Below are positions 11,008 through 23,035 of a DNA stretch of 64,000 bases, one piece after another. The DNA comes from Plotosus lineatus (taxonomy: Eukaryota; Chordata; Actinopteri; Siluriformes; Plotosidae). Under the pieces are notes generated by a model. It worked only from the letters and a program-made list of their open reading frames with translations. It did not search any database and was not told the DNA's origin. The stretch lies in assembly GCA_024760905.1 (NCBI GenBank), contig CM045729.1, positions 10,260,080 to 10,324,079 of the forward strand. The letters are read 5' to 3'. The stretch's first letter is position 1, and the number at the start of each line of letters is the position of its first letter. The translations under genes and the position numbers were made by a program.

Positions 11008-11639
11008 CTGCAGCTCATAAATAGAAAAATATGGGTGGCATTTAAGAGCGACGCCCACCAGACTACCACTTTTACCAAAGGCTTGTTTTAAAAGTGTGTT
11101 TCAAATAGATCAGATCGAAATCATTTTCACTCAAAAACATTCCTGCGAAGTGGGAACAGCTCATAGGAAGCTGCAAAAACAAATCAAGGAAGCTGTGCAC
11201 TTGTGAATGTGAAAATTACTTCAGTCAGCAGTTGCTCTCTCTCCTGGTTCACCTCTTCATACCAGGCGCTCATGTCCTTATCTGTTCTCTGAGTCACAGT
11301 GAGTGCTGTCATACTGCTGGAGGAGCTTCAGGAAACATCCTGGCAAAGTCTGCATGGTTGGAGAACAGAAAACGTTTTCATTGAAGGATGTGCGAATTTT
11401 TCAACATTCAATAAGCAAGCATTAGGGGCGTGCCTTAACAGATGTATGTTGTAATGCTGCCATCTAGCGGTCAATTCTTTTTTTGGATCAGGAACATGAA
11501 AATCCCTTTTTTCAGCAATTCTGGGCAGGACTGGAATGCACACCCCACTCTGGAATTGCTGAAATCCTGCTCTGCACTCTCCACCTTGTGCAGTGATGAA
11601 GCTTCACCGTTATCCTGTAACAAAAACAAAAGAGAATTG

Positions 11640-11905
11640 CGTTGTACCACGGCACTGTGATGATATTATAAAAGTGTCTGGTGTTTACATGGGACTCATT
11701 GACGAACTGTGCCAGGATGAACTTGTGCCTCTCACTGTTAAATGGAGCAGCCACAACATCCAGTCGAGTTCCATGCACAGGATCGGACTTCTGTTCTGCT
11801 GTGCATTTTAGGTGCCTGGCAAATCCCACGTTACCTGGCAGCTGGAATCGTTTACCCTGAGGACCAAACAGACCCATGGTCTCATCACCACACCGTCCTC
11901 TGACC
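11640..11905 (-). other. Candidate exon, unrecognised
   Basis: An open minus-strand stretch after a plausible acceptor near 11906. One frame encodes [17 protein letters not shown] and later [18 protein letters not shown] second frame is also open over the first 90 bases, so the true phase is unclear. The composition looks protein-like rather than repeat-like. No family recognised. Confidence 0.28.
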
Positions 11906-11909
11906 TGAA

Positions 11910-12460
11910 TGACAGAGCAGTAAAAAAATGATCTTTCGATGTGCCTAGTTTTATTTTAATTTAATTTTTTATGGGATATTTTCTTCCTTAGTTTCACATT
12001 TTTAGACTGTTTAATGTGTGTATACGGTTACTTTTGCCATTACATTACCTTAGATTCACACCATATTCTTATAATTTCACATACTCAAGATGGTAAAATA
12101 TCAGCCTTTACAATTTGATGAATGAAAACTATTAAATGGATTTTAACTGACTGCTACTTCAAAAATGAAAGGAAAAACCACCTAATAATAAAACTATAGA
12201 CATGTTCACATATAACAGGAGAGTTTAGAAGGTTTGCCTATCATTTCATTTTCAGATTCAACTCATCGCTTCATGCTGGTCTCTTATGGCTTGATTTCAT
12301 CTGGTTGTAAATGACAACACAAAACCAAAATTTGGTTTCACAACATTCAGCAGTTTGAAATGTGTTTTATAATTCCTGACGGGAATTCAAAACCAGATGT
12401 TGAAATGTTACCATTTATTTTATTATCACCATCCTGCATGATGCTGAATGAAGAACTCTT
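11910..12460. other. AT-rich stretch between candidate exons
   Basis: No ORF or repeat core seen. If the flanking stretches are exons of one gene, this would be its intron. Confidence 0.35.
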
Positions 12461-12463
12461 CTG

Positions 12464-12596
12464 GTCACTTACCCATATCTGGTGGAATGATGTTAACATG
12501 CATTTCATCTGAGAAACATCTCGCTCCTGATATGCGTTGCAGAAGAACATGAAGCCCTGGCAGGTATGTAACCACCCCAGCTCTGCTACAGAGCAC
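12464..12596 (-). other. Candidate exon with canonical splice sites, unrecognised
   Basis: Bounded on the minus strand by a good acceptor (pyrimidine run, CTAG ending at 12597) and a strong donor (GTAAGT). Two frames are open; one contains SDEMHVNIIPPDM, the other FCNAYQERDVSQMK. Together with the open stretches nearer 11 kb this suggests a small host gene or gene relic on the minus strand. Function unknown. Confidence 0.33.
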
Positions 12597-12736
12597 CTAG
12601 AGAGAAAAAATATTGCAAATATGCTGATGAATGTATTATACAGCTCTTACAACTCTAGTAAATAAAGCCAGAGAGGAGTACAAGTCTTCATTTCTATTTC
12701 CAGAACTTAATAAGTGACTATCATGTAACTCTCTTG

Positions 12737-13015
12737 GTGGGGCCGGTGGTGTAGTGGTTCGGGTGCTGTGCTCATGATCGGGAGGTTCGAATCTGTGCTA
12801 AGACCCCTGGGCAAGGTCTCAACCACAAGTGTGCCTCTGTTCACCCAGCAGTATAAATGGGTACCAGTAAAATATACTGGGAAGGGAACCTGCCATGGAC
12901 TAGCGTCCCATTCAGGGGAAGTTGAACTCCTGGTCGCTTCACGCTACGGAAACTGGGGATAAGTACTGGTCTGATGAGCCACGAGGCTAAGCCACTAGGC
13001 TCGGGTGTAAAACCC
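12737..13015 (+). repeat. tRNA-derived SINE (family C)
   Basis: Starts with a tRNA-like head: box A like 'tggtgtagtggttcggg' and box B 'ggttcgaat'. A body containing 'tggactagcgtcccattc' and a tail with 'gagccacgaggctaagcc' follow. A single copy in this window, distinct from families A and B. Confidence 0.7.
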
Positions 13016-13019
13016 AATA

Positions 13020-13515
13020 GACTTACTTGTGTAACTCTGTATTTACCAGTATTACACGATATCTATTGATTTAAATAAGCTATTTTTCAATGGTACTTTG
13101 TGTGTAATTGTAAGGACCTCATTGGAAATCGGTTTTTACCAAACTTTGTGGGCAATCCTTGATTTAAACTACACTTATCCAGGGTATTTTTAATGATGTA
13201 TTTATTTATTTATTTTATTGTGTTTGATATTCTACATTTGCATAACTAGTTGTTCCCAAATCTTTATTTAATATGTTACATATACTTGTTCTCGTCTAGT
13301 CTTGTTATTTCATTTTATATACTTTATATTTTATTTTGGTTTTCTATACTGGAATATCTCATTTTACACCAGTAATGCAAATAATTTATCAGTTTAGTTT
13401 ATTTATTCGTAGTACATTGGTGGAAGCTTTGTACAAGTAATTTTTGCTTTTTATGCCATGGAAGAAATCCATAATTATAAACTATCGTATGGGATAAATT
13501 ATTATTGACTGATAG
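13020..13515. other. AT-rich intergenic DNA, nothing recognised
   Basis: Low-complexity AT-rich sequence with TTTA runs; no gene or repeat core identified. Confidence 0.5.
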
Positions 13516-13519
13516 ATTG

Positions 13520-13660
13520 CACTATTCATTCATTTTCTGTAACCGCTTCATCCTAATTAGGGTCACGGGGAGGCTGGTGCCCATCCCAGCCAACTTTGGG
13601 CGAGGGCTGAATACACACTGGACAGCTCGCCAGGCCATCGCAGGGCTGAAACATGCTGAC
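13520..13660 (+). repeat. SINE family B 3' part
   Basis: Carries 'ggtcacggggaggctggtg' and the 'gacagctcgccaggccatcg' phrase of family B. No tRNA head is retained. Confidence 0.6.
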
Positions 13661-13717
13661 GGCTTAGCAGCCTACTCTTGTCGAAAGTCAACAATGGTTC
13701 TTTTAAATGCCTCAAAC

Positions 13718-13866
13718 ATGTAGACAGTGAGAGACATGGCCGGCCTTTGATAACCCAGTTAGCTGCACTGGGGGGGGGGGGGCAACCTTGTGGAGAGTGG
13801 GACTCGAACCCCCAACCTTTGGATCAGCGATCCAGCGCCTTATACCACTAGACCACCACTGCCCAT
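13718..13866 (-). repeat. SINE family A, tRNA head and body
   Basis: The reverse complement starts GGGCAGTGGTGGTCTAGTGG (box A) with box B GGGTTCGAGTCC and the family A body. It is interrupted by a G-run and lacks the LINE-like 3' tail. Confidence 0.8.
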
Positions 13867-13989
13867 ATTGCACTATATGTATGAATATTATTTGCGAATG
13901 TTGAAATCAATAAAATCAACCAATCAATCAAATGTCATAAATTAAACTTACTCCCAAAGTTCAAAAACCACATAACCGTACATGTAAAC

Positions 13990-15895
13990 TGCGTGGACAG
14001 CACTGTGCCAACACGGAGGGTACGGTGTTTCTCCAACAACCACCCGTGGCTCACCCCTGAGCTTAAAGTCTTCCTGAACCAGAAGAAGAGGGCTTTCATC
14101 TCGGGGGATCGAGAGGAGCAGAAGAAGGTCCAGCGTGAGCTCCAGTGGAGGATCAGGAGGGCCAAGAAGTATTATGGGAAGAAGCTGGAGGAGAAGCTGG
14201 CTCAGAACAATGTGCGGGACGTCTGGAGAGGACTAAAGACTATGTCTGGATTTGGACAGAGTGTCAGAGGGACAGCTGATGGGGACCAGCACTGGACGGA
14301 TGACCTGTTACTTTAACAGATTTGAGTCTCCCCCTCCACCTCTACCCCCTCTACCCCTTCCCTGTTCCCCCCTCTTCACATGGCTCCAGACCAGCGGACA
14401 CCTCCCCCCTCCCCAGGCCAACTTCACTTGACTGCAGCAGCCCAACAGACACATCCCCCTCCCTCTGCTGCCCACCCCAGTCCCCCCATCTCTCTCACGT
14501 CGGACCAGGTGAGGAGACAGTTGAGGCAACTAAATCAGAGGAAATCTGCAGGACCAGATGGCATCAGTCCCAGGCTGCTGAGGACCTGTGCGGACCAGCT
14601 CTGTGATGTCCTATGCCAACTCTACAACCTGAGCCTCAGCCTGGAGAAGTTTCCTGTCCTGTGGAAGACCTCCTGTGTGGTCCCGGTTCCTAAAACAGCT
14701 CAAGCCAAGGAACCGGCCCACTACAGACCAGTCGCTCTGACCTCCCACCTCATGAAGATCATGGAGAGGCTCCTCCTCGACCACCTCCACTCTGTGGTGA
14801 GCCCCACCCTAGACCCGCTGCAGTTCGCCTGCAGGCCCAACATCATCCATCATCCACCTTCTGTAGCAGGCGCTCACCCACCTGGAGATCGCCGGTAGCG
14901 CTGTGAGGGTCATGTTCTTTGACTTCTTCGACGCCTTCAACACCATCAGGCTGGTGCTTCTGCGGGGGCAACTGGAGGACGTGGGAGTGGACGGACATCT
15001 TGCTGCCTGGATCATCAACTACCTCACTGACCGTCCACAGTACGTGCGGCTGTGAGTCAAAGGTGTTAGTCTGCAGCACGGGGGCACCCCAAGGGACCGT
15101 CCTCTCACCTTTCCTCTTCACCATCTACACCTCAGACTTCACCTATAACACAGACAGCTGCCACCTCCAGAAGTTCTCTGGCGACTCCGCCATCATGGGC
15201 TGTGTGTCAGAGGGGAACGAGCTGGAGTACCGGTCAGTCATCGTCGACTTTGTGGACTGGTGTGAGCGCAACCACCTGTGCTTGAACACTAGGAAGACGA
15301 AGGAGATGGTGGTCGACTTCAGGAGAAGCACACCAACACACTCACTGGTGAACATCCAGGGACAGGACACTGAGACAGTGGACAGTTTCAAGTACCTGGG
15401 GGTTCACCTCAACAATAAACTGGACTGGTCCCACAACACTAACGCCCTGTAGAAGAAGGTCCAGAGTCGCCTCCACCTTCTGAGGAGACTTAAGTCCTTT
15501 GGAGGATGCAGACCTCTGCTCAGGATATTTTATGACTCTGTGGTAGCATCTGCAATCGTATACGCTGCTGTCTGCTGGGCCCTGGGGAGCACAGAGCAGG
15601 ACAGAAAACAACTGAACAAGCTGGTCAGGAGGGCCAGCTCTGTCCTGGGCTGCCCACTGGACTCTGTGGAGGAGATGGGTAAGAGGAGGATGGTAGCCAA
15701 GCTCACATCCATCATGGACAACAGCTCTCACCCACTGCACCAGACTGAGCAGCTCCTTCAGTGGATGACTGAGACATTCTCAGTGCAGGAAAAAGCGCAA
15801 TCGCAGGTCTTTCTTCCCCACCACTGTCAGACTGTACAACACGACTCTGTAACTGTCTGTGCAGAAACCGATTACGTGCAATAAAAAAAACCTTG
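13990..15895 (+). mobile_element. Decayed L2/CR1-type LINE (RT region and 3' end)
   Basis: Successive frames encode: the pre-RT linker (13993-14316, with HPWLTPELK and a Lys/Arg-rich helix); RT fingers (14470-14870, with SAGPDGISP and HYRPVALTSHLMKIMERLLL); palm (14900-15450, with FFDFFDAFNT, GAPQGTVLSP and FKYLGVHLNNKLDW); and the thumb/C-terminal region (15460-15780, with LLRRLKSFGG and VRRASSVLGCP). The words match the L2-like LINEs common in fish. The catalytic box normally ending in Ala-Asp-Asp reads Phe-Ser-Gly-Asp (near 15180), and there are several stops and frameshifts, so it is inactive. The endonuclease part is missing (5' truncated). Confidence 0.85.
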
Positions 15896-16126
15896 CACTT
15901 TAATCAACCACATCAACCCCACTGTGACTGTGAACTATATCAATCAAAATATCATGCATTCAAGATACATGTACATTTGTATATTAGCCAGTTTACAAAG
16001 TTTTTATTGTATTTTATATATATATATTTTTTCTTGTATTTTATTGTTCTGTTCTAATTATGACTCAACGATGTTACACATTTCTGAGCTATTTTGCACC
16101 CCCTACTGACGGCACTTCAAGAACCT
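15896..16126. other. AT-rich sequence after the L2-like LINE
   Basis: Probably the LINE 3' UTR running into flank; no coding potential seen. Confidence 0.4.
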
Positions 16127-16262
16127 ATCTGGCCCGCCTTTGATAACCCAGTTAGCTGCACTGGGGGGGACAGTGACAACCTTGTGGAGAGTGGGACTCA
16201 AACCCCCAACCTTTGGATCAGCGATCCAGCACCCTATACCACTCATCCACCACTGCCCCGGG
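16127..16262 (-). repeat. SINE family A, tRNA head and body
   Basis: The reverse complement begins GGGGCAGTGGTGGATGAGTGG and keeps box B and the first body segment up to the 'ttatcaaaggcgggcc' phrase. No LINE-like tail. Confidence 0.8.
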
Positions 16263-16711
16263 TGCAGGCTGCTGCACAAATCCAAAAAGTTAGAGTTTCA
16301 AGGTATCGGCCCCGCCCACACACCGGAGTACAGAAAGGATTGGCCCTCCGCTGCACACCACAGCAAGAAGTGACATTGAAAATAGATGTATAGATTGAAA
16401 TGAGTGAGATTTATTTATGTTTTTGTTTTATTTTATGTCTTTTTTTTTCTGTATTTTATTTAGAAAACAGAGAAATTATGTATTAGCTATTGTGTTTAGA
16501 AAAGACACCTGCTAAAGTAGAAAGAGCTGCATTGAGCTGCATTCTCATTTTCAGTGTTGTGTGAAAAGAATGTGGTGACATGCAATGCAATCACTGGGGT
16601 GCGTCTGCACAATTTAAATAAAGAGGGAAAAAACAGGAAAATGACATGCAATTTCATAACATCCTGTTCTATTTTTATATTAAAACTAATTAAAATACAT
16701 TACTGATCACA

Positions 16712-16898
16712 GGGCAGTGGAAGCTGGTGGTAATTTGCAGGATCACTGATCCCAAGGTTGGGGGTTCAAGCCCCACTCGCCACGGGTTGTCACTGTCCCC
16801 CCCTTCCCCCAGTGCAGATAACTGGGTTAGCAAAGGCCGGCTATGTCTCACTGTCTATGGTGAGAGGTTCATGTAAAAGAACCATTGCTGACTTTTAT
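16712..16898 (+). repeat. SINE family A, 5' half
   Basis: Degenerate tRNA-like head (GGGCAGTGGAAGCTGGTGG, box B GGGTTCAAGCCC) and body up to 'gaaccattgctgactttt'. Shared with 39242 and 63594, so it predates the duplication. Confidence 0.75.
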
Positions 16899-17104
16899 CA
16901 TTTTAATCCACATATTACCCAGGCATCATCTACTGGTCTTTTTTCTTTCGTCAACACCCAGCGTGTCCTCAGATTCCTGTTTTTGGTGAATAGCACGACA
17001 GTAAGAGTACCTGATGTGAAATTACTACAACCTCTTGAGACACTTTTGTGCTCACCATGCTGGGAAACAGTGATTATTGGAGAACTTTCAGTCTGCAGAT
17101 TTTA

Positions 17105-17234
17105 TAAGTCGGTTTAACCTAATTCGGGTTGCGGGGAGGCTGACACCCATCTCAACCAACTCCGGGTGAACCATTCGTTAGAACATTACAGAACATTTGG
17201 ATCATGAATCAGGCAACTGCATGTTTTGGACTGT

Positions 17235-17265
<31 letters not shown>

Positions 17266-17395
17266 AGACAAGCACAGGAAGAACATGCAAACTCCACACA
17301 GACACACTGATGTTGTTCCCAGGAATCAAACCCAGGGCCTTCCTGCTGTGAGGTGGATATATTAATCACTGCATCACCATGCTGCCCTCCCAAAT
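17105..17395 (-). repeat. SINE family B, nearly complete
   Basis: The reverse complement runs from a tRNA-like head with box B GGGTTTGATTCC through 'tgtggagtttgcatgttctt' and 'gtttcctccgggcactccgg' to the 3' 'cggggaggct' region. Counterpart in unit 2 at 39640-39915. Confidence 0.7.
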
Positions 17396-18237
17396 TATTA
17401 TAATTATAATTATTCCTATTATTATTATTATTATTTATTTATTCTTTTTTATTTTGTTTGCTTTAAACAGTGTCTGAGATCGATAAGTTTAAAACACTGA
17501 CTCATTTGCCAAGCCACTTAATAATGTAGAGAGACAATGTTCGCAGGGAGGCTGGAGCCTATCTCAGCCGACATTAATCGGGGGACCCAAGTCCATCACG
17601 GGGAGAAGCTGAAACTTGAAAGTCAGAAATGTAAACTTGGCTCCATCTGCTGTATGATTTGAAACACTGCAAGTATTTTGACATTTTTGTCGTTTCATAT
17701 TTTGGAGGAGATGGTGTGTGTGTGTGTGTGTGTGGACATGTTGACAGACTAAATTTCTCAGTAGCACACTTGGTCAGTACACTTGGTGAAGGTGAAGCTC
17801 ACCATGAACATTTCGCAATGTAATATCCAATAGATGATTCCTGTGTACTTTTTTTTTATCATTTTAATTCCATCCTGTAATTTATTTGTTTATGGAAGTC
17901 CTGAAAACCAAGGTTGTGGAAAAAGTCTGCTGGCGTCATGTTACTTTAATATCACATGACTTTAATTTAACAAATCTTTATTTCAACAGAACATTTCATT
18001 ATTTTCTATTATTTTGAGAACTCTGAATAAAATGATTTCAATATTTCCAGTTTTTATTGTATTTTGATTTCACAGACGAAGTGAGACGGAATGACGTCAT
18101 AAAACTTCAAAAACGTTTTACAATGAAGTGTTCAGTGCTTTTGTAAAACAACCATTCACAAAGAATAAACTTTAATCTGCAATATTTCATTAATGAACTG
18201 AAATAAAACAAAACCAGCTCCGACTGATCTGATTCGC
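17396..18237. other. Non-coding stretch downstream of the TRIM pseudogene
   Basis: AT-rich, with an ATT run (17396-17460), a short family B tail (about 17535-17610) and a (TG)n run at 17713-17733. The part from about 17980 to 18237 is the 3' flank of the TRIM last exon and is conserved in unit 2 (40560-40838). Confidence 0.55.
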
Positions 18238-19171
18238 TTACAGAGACTGAAGTGGGCGGAGCTTTAGAGGAGATTCTTCACCACAAACCCCGAGGAATGG
18301 CAGTAATGTATCAGTGAATGTGTGTGTGAAAGTGTGGAGGTGTTTGTTAGTTAGCGGGTCGGAGAAGGACAGTTTTCCTCTGTACCAGTCCAACTGGACT
18401 CTGATCCTCTGGAGTTTCTGTGATACTGAGAGGAGAGTCGCTGGCTGTGGTGTAGAACCTGCTGCATATTCACCAACATAATACACCACATACCAGATTC
18501 CACTGCTGGAGGATATCTCCCCTTCCTCTGAGCAGATTCTCTCATCACACCCACAAACCACCCTGTACAGTCTCCAACATCAACATCCCAGCAGTGAGTC
18601 CCTGAGTTAAAACCCTCAGAGCCCAGAATACAGAAATCATGATTATGAAATCTCTCTGGATTATCAGGAAGTTTCTGTCTCTGTTTCTGTTTCTCTTTCC
18701 TGAATCTCACACTGGTCAGATCATCAGATACAATAAGGTGAGGATGAGCGGTGTTGGGGTCCAGAGTTACAGGTCCCGAAAACACACACACACACAAATA
18801 AGAGAAAATAGAAAGAAACTCTGAAGCTTGAAGTCTCTGCTGCGCTCCGTTGGTTCCTCGGTGTCTCTGCTCAATACAAACACTGAACGGAGAAAGTTTT
18901 TCTTGAATGAATGAGCCACAGTCTGATCTTCAACTTTCAAAATAAACTGTCGACTGCATCCCCGAGGAACCGAATTAAACACGAACACTTTTATCATAAT
19001 AACAACAACAAGAATAATAATATCACACAAATTCTCCCACTTTTTGAAATATAAAAAGTTTTTCTGCCTCGAGACCACCTCACTGCTGATGACGCTGCGA
19101 CCTGAACCCGGATGAAGCAGATGATGATGATAACAATACATACATTTTTTACACAAGAGAGCGTTGAGAGA

Positions 19172-19424
19172 TTTCCTTTCGGCTTTTTCTCTTTCTCAGG
19201 GGTCGCAACAGCCAATGATTCGCACGTTTGATTTGGTTCATAGGTTTTTACGTCGGATGTCCTTCCTGACACAACCGTTTTGCAAGGGACAGAAACGCGC
19301 TGACGGCTTTGCAGCTCCTCTTCACGAAAGTCAGCAATGGTTCTTTTACATGAACCTCTCACCATAGACAGTCAGAGACATGGCCGGCCTTTGATAATCC
19401 AGTTACTGCACTGGGGACATTTTT
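19172..19424 (-). repeat. SINE family A, 3' half with LINE-like tail
   Basis: Lies in the last intron of the TRIM copy. It keeps the LINE-derived tail (19174-19218, 'ggggtcgcaacagccaatga' region) and the 'ttacgtcggatgtccttcct' block, and ends at 'cactgggga', so the tRNA head is missing. The same truncation occurs at 42168-42418 in unit 2, so it was inserted before the duplication. Confidence 0.78.
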
Positions 19425-19611
19425 ACAACAATTGATTGAAATAAAATAAGGAAAAACCTCTCTGTTTTAGCTTCAAATAATCCGCAACAAAAAACTTTTT
19501 CGTTCTTGAATGCACCACAGTGTACACGAAGCAAAAGATATCAAAATAAAAGTTCAACTGGATTAAATGATGTTGCATGAAATGTAAACAGATTTATTAT
19601 ACGTAGAAGGA

Positions 19612-19763
19612 TTTATTAATAATAATAGTAATAATAATAATAATATCATCATCATCATCATCATTATTTTAATAATAATAATAGTAATAATAATAATATT
19701 ATTAAAATAATGATGATGATGATGATGATGATGATATTATTATTATTATTATTATTAATAGTA
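19612..19763. repeat. Trinucleotide inverted repeat (ATC)n / (GAT)n
   Basis: An (ATC)n arm at about 19643-19678 and a (GAT)n arm at about 19697-19745 are reverse complements, including the 'attattttaataat' edge. An (AAT)n loop of about 20 bases lies between them. They could form a long hairpin. The corresponding place in unit 2 (45820-45910) holds only an ATT run. Confidence 0.8.
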
Positions 19764-21298
19764 ATTTAAAATTTGTAACATACAAATAAATGCTACAAAC
19801 CCCTTCAGCTCAGTTTATTAAAAAACAGAAAAGCACGTTAAGGGATTGAAATTAGAAATTGTGTGGGTGCATGCACTCACTCACACACACACACACACAC
19901 ACAAGATAGAATGAATGTGAAAAATTGGTACTTTCAGTAGCTTACTGTATTGTACAGTGTCCTGCATCTTCTCGCAGACTCTGAACTTCAGGTTGCTCAG
20001 ATGCTTTGCCACATGGATCAGTGCTCCTGAAAGCTCCTCTGGATGCTGCAGTGTGCACTGGGCTCTGGAAACACATTCGGGAGTCAGTGCTGCTGTGGGT
20101 TTGGATTCAGAAACACAGAGAATGAGAGAGACAGGAAGCACATCACTCACCTTTTCACTGTGGCCTTGTAGTTCTGTAAAACAACAAAGTAAATATGAAT
20201 GGAGATGATTGACATTTTTATACCAATGAAATATGGCGTTTCTAATGATGAAAACACGTTTTACTTTCTCACAGTATAAATACTGAATAAATGATCTTCA
20301 CTTGTAAGAACGAGACGTCTTCAGCTCTCATCTCGTGTTCTATGGCTCTGATTGTGTCTGAAAGAGATGAAATGTCTCTGCTCAGCTTCTCCACCTTCTC
20401 CTTCATCATCTGACTCTTCTGCTTCTCTTCCTCTCTCAGTGCAGTGATCCTGACTGTCTCTTCATCTCGTAGAAACCGGTGAAGCTTCTCAAACTCCTCC
20501 TTAATCTGACGCTCTGTGTGTTTGGCCTGAATCTGCAGTGAAGAGGAATTAAAATTAAATAGAATCCATTATGCAATTATGTAAAATATAATTATGATAT
20601 CAAACCCATGCTATTGATTCTGACCTTTATATGTTCTGCAGTCTGACTCCAGTTCAGTTTACAGTCTTTAAAGATCTCCAGTTTCTCCTGTAGGGGCTTC
20701 AGTGCAGTTTCGAGCTCCTCCTGAAACAAATCCACACACTGCATGGAGACTCTGTGTTTCAGATCTTATTTTACACATCGTTACCTCACACCACTGTTTA
20801 TTAGGAAGATTTAAATGTACAATGTTCAGTGTGTGTTTTTATCATATACATTATTTACCTTACAGTCTGTTACTGCCTCATCAATGGGGCAGAATTTGTG
20901 GTTGGTGTGTTTTTTTGAAATCTGACACACCACACACACCGGCTGTTGATCGTACAGACAGAAGATTTTTAATTTCTCACTGTGCAGACTGCAGACTGTT
21001 TCAGACCCTGATGAAGATCTCTGACTTCTCTCCTGTACAAAAGTATCACACAGGTTCTTTAAGGCCAGATTGATGGGAGGAGAATCCATGGGCGAATTCC
21101 TCCTACAAACGGGACATTCTCTGGATCCTTCGGTCTCCCAGAACTTCTCCAAACACACTTTACACACACTGTGACTGCAGCCCAGAACAACAGGATCCTT
21201 GAAGATTTCACAGCACACAGAACAGGAGAAATCCTCCTCTGAGAACTTAGAAGCCATTTTATTTTGCTGTTGTTGTTCTCTCTAGTCCAAATGTTCAG

Positions 21299-21310
21299 AG
21301 ATTCCCTTTC
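21299..21310 (-). promoter_or_regulatory. Degraded interferon-response-type element, TRIM pseudogene
   Basis: Aligns with the perfect motif at 47423-47434. It reads GAAAGGGAATCT on the minus strand instead of GAAAGTGAAACT, two substitutions inside the core. Confidence 0.5.
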
Positions 21311-21750
21311 ACTTTGATTAAAAGTAATTACAGCCTGATTTCAGGTTTCTTTAAAGTAAAACACATGACTTTGCAGATCCAGTTATTAATCACTTCTTCT
21401 CACAGTGCTGAGAATGAGACTCAGATTTCTCCATAAACCAAGAATAAAACAAAACTCACCAGAGCAGAACACTGCAGGCTGGTTATGGAGGACTGTGGTT
21501 GTCTCAGACTCCACACTTCCTGAATAGGAGGAGTTTTAGAGAGACTTTTAGAGAGAATGATGTTCCCAGCATTCACAGTCACTGAATGTCACAAAATGAC
21601 ATTCATCAGAAAAGTTGGCAAATCCAAAATCTGCTTAGCTCATTAGCATTCACCGCACGAAGAGTTAGCCGAAAGTCTGTGTAAATAAATAAACAACTGC
21701 ACTTATTACCCTTGTGTCTGTAACGTTGGGGTAATGGACAATATAGCAAT

Positions 21751-23035
21751 TGTAACACCTGCTTAGTATAGCTGTGCTAGATTATATGCTAGGTTCTAGA
21801 GGAGTAGAATGAATTATAGAGATTTAAAGTTGAACAGCCAGCAGATTTATTACAATTTTACAATAGCACAAGAAATAGTGCAAACAGTGTGTAGAGCGCT
21901 CTTTACAAAATAAAAATAAAAATAAAATAGGCTTAAAGTATCGGAGGTTCGAATCCTTAAAGTTTGACTTGTGTGAGTTCGGGAGGTCTTTTCCAAGATT
22001 GTGATCTGTTTGGGATAAAGTGGTTTTATTTGTTCTTACCTGGGATCCTGTGATTTGAAGTGTTTGGGTCTGTAGATCCACTCGCGCATCCAGAGCAGCT
22101 GGCCACACTGCTTCTGGATCCGCCAAGAGTTCTCACTGGGTTTAGCTCGCCATCCGTGTCCGAAACCAGCTTCAAGATCAGATCCAGGTCCACTAAAAAA
22201 ACAGTCTTCACATACAGTACAGACACAATGAATAAAATATTTCTTAACAGTAGTTTCTAAATAAAATGAGATCTCATAAAATGTTCAAAATCTTTTACAT
22301 TGCTGTTTTAACACTGGTTTTACTTCCATGAATTCAAAATGTATTGCTATGTAGCATAACAAACAACCACAATATTTATTTAACCCTCTTTTCAAGGCAT
22401 ATGAAATTAAATTATTTCAAGTTTGTAACTTAATTGTTTTTAACAACTTATTTCTATGAAATAACACATAAATGAAATAACAAAAGTGCATGAAAGGCAC
22501 TGAATGGAATGTAATACAAAAGTGCTTCAACAAAAGCATTTAGAAAAATAAAATGGAAGGCTCATTTTGTGCACAGCACAATCTTTGTTGTGTACTCCGA
22601 CTGGTTTTAGCTTTTTAGAGACAAAAATAGTGCACACAGTTTTAAAAGTCACCATGTGTAAAGTTAGCATAGGTTTTTAAGCTAGCTTCATGTTGTAATG
22701 ACTCACAGGAGTATCCAAGAAACACACACTCCACCCGCTTTGATTGAGAGAGAACAAAACACATACAAGGCTCTGAAAAGTACATAAACTTAGTTAAAAC
22801 TTGTTAAAAGTTAACTTAAACACATTTTGGATCGTTTGACTCACTTGTGTAGCTTGTCAAGTGCTCTCTGTGTCCTGCTCTGCAGCATGCTCTGCTGTGC
22901 TTAGCTAGGTGCATGCAGCATGTGCTTATGATGCGTTCAAGGGGACTAGGAAAACTATAGTGCTTTCAGGGAGCATTGGAATTTAGGGGTTTTTTTTCCA
23001 ATAAAATTAGTAACCATGTATTTATATGGGATACA
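21751..23035 (-). mobile_element. LTR-like element, 1.29 kb (solo-LTR candidate), copy 1
   Basis: Present in unit 1 and missing from the matching place in unit 2 (near 47870). It starts TGTAACACC, ends GGGATACA, and is flanked by CAAT on both sides (21747-21750 and 23036-23039), a 4-bp target duplication. A second copy at 50332-51642 lies in the opposite orientation. On the minus strand AATAAA occurs about 100 bases before the end, and a short exon-like ORF (22226-22026) is preceded by a T-rich AG acceptor and followed by GTAAGA. These traits fit a long solo LTR; no internal gag or pol sequence is present. Confidence 0.65.

Larger units (their letters stand above)
18238..21257 (-). pseudogene. 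TRIM-family E3 ligase, dead copy (unit 1)
   Basis: Six exons match the intact copy at 40839-47384: exon 1 20859-21257 (RING C3HC4 and B-box), exon 2 20625-20720 and exon 3 20302-20532 (coiled coil), exon 4 20151-20173, exon 5 19946-20064, exon 6 18238-18775 (PRY-SPRY/B30.2). Exons 1-5 are open with canonical splice sites. Two lesions kill the copy. The acceptor of exon 6 reads TTTCGG where the paralogue has TTTCAG. A 1-bp deletion near 18512 shifts the frame within B30.2. Exon 6 also has a 12-bp in-frame insertion. Without exon 6 a RING-B-box-coiled-coil product could still be made from a read-through transcript; this is speculation. Confidence 0.9.

Noticed and set aside
13718..13866. tRNA genes
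   Set aside because: The tRNA-like sequences are heads of SINEs with substituted loops and attached SINE bodies; no free-standing intact tRNA was found.
19612..19763. CRISPR-like array
   Set aside because: Simple trinucleotide repeats without spacers, in a vertebrate intron.
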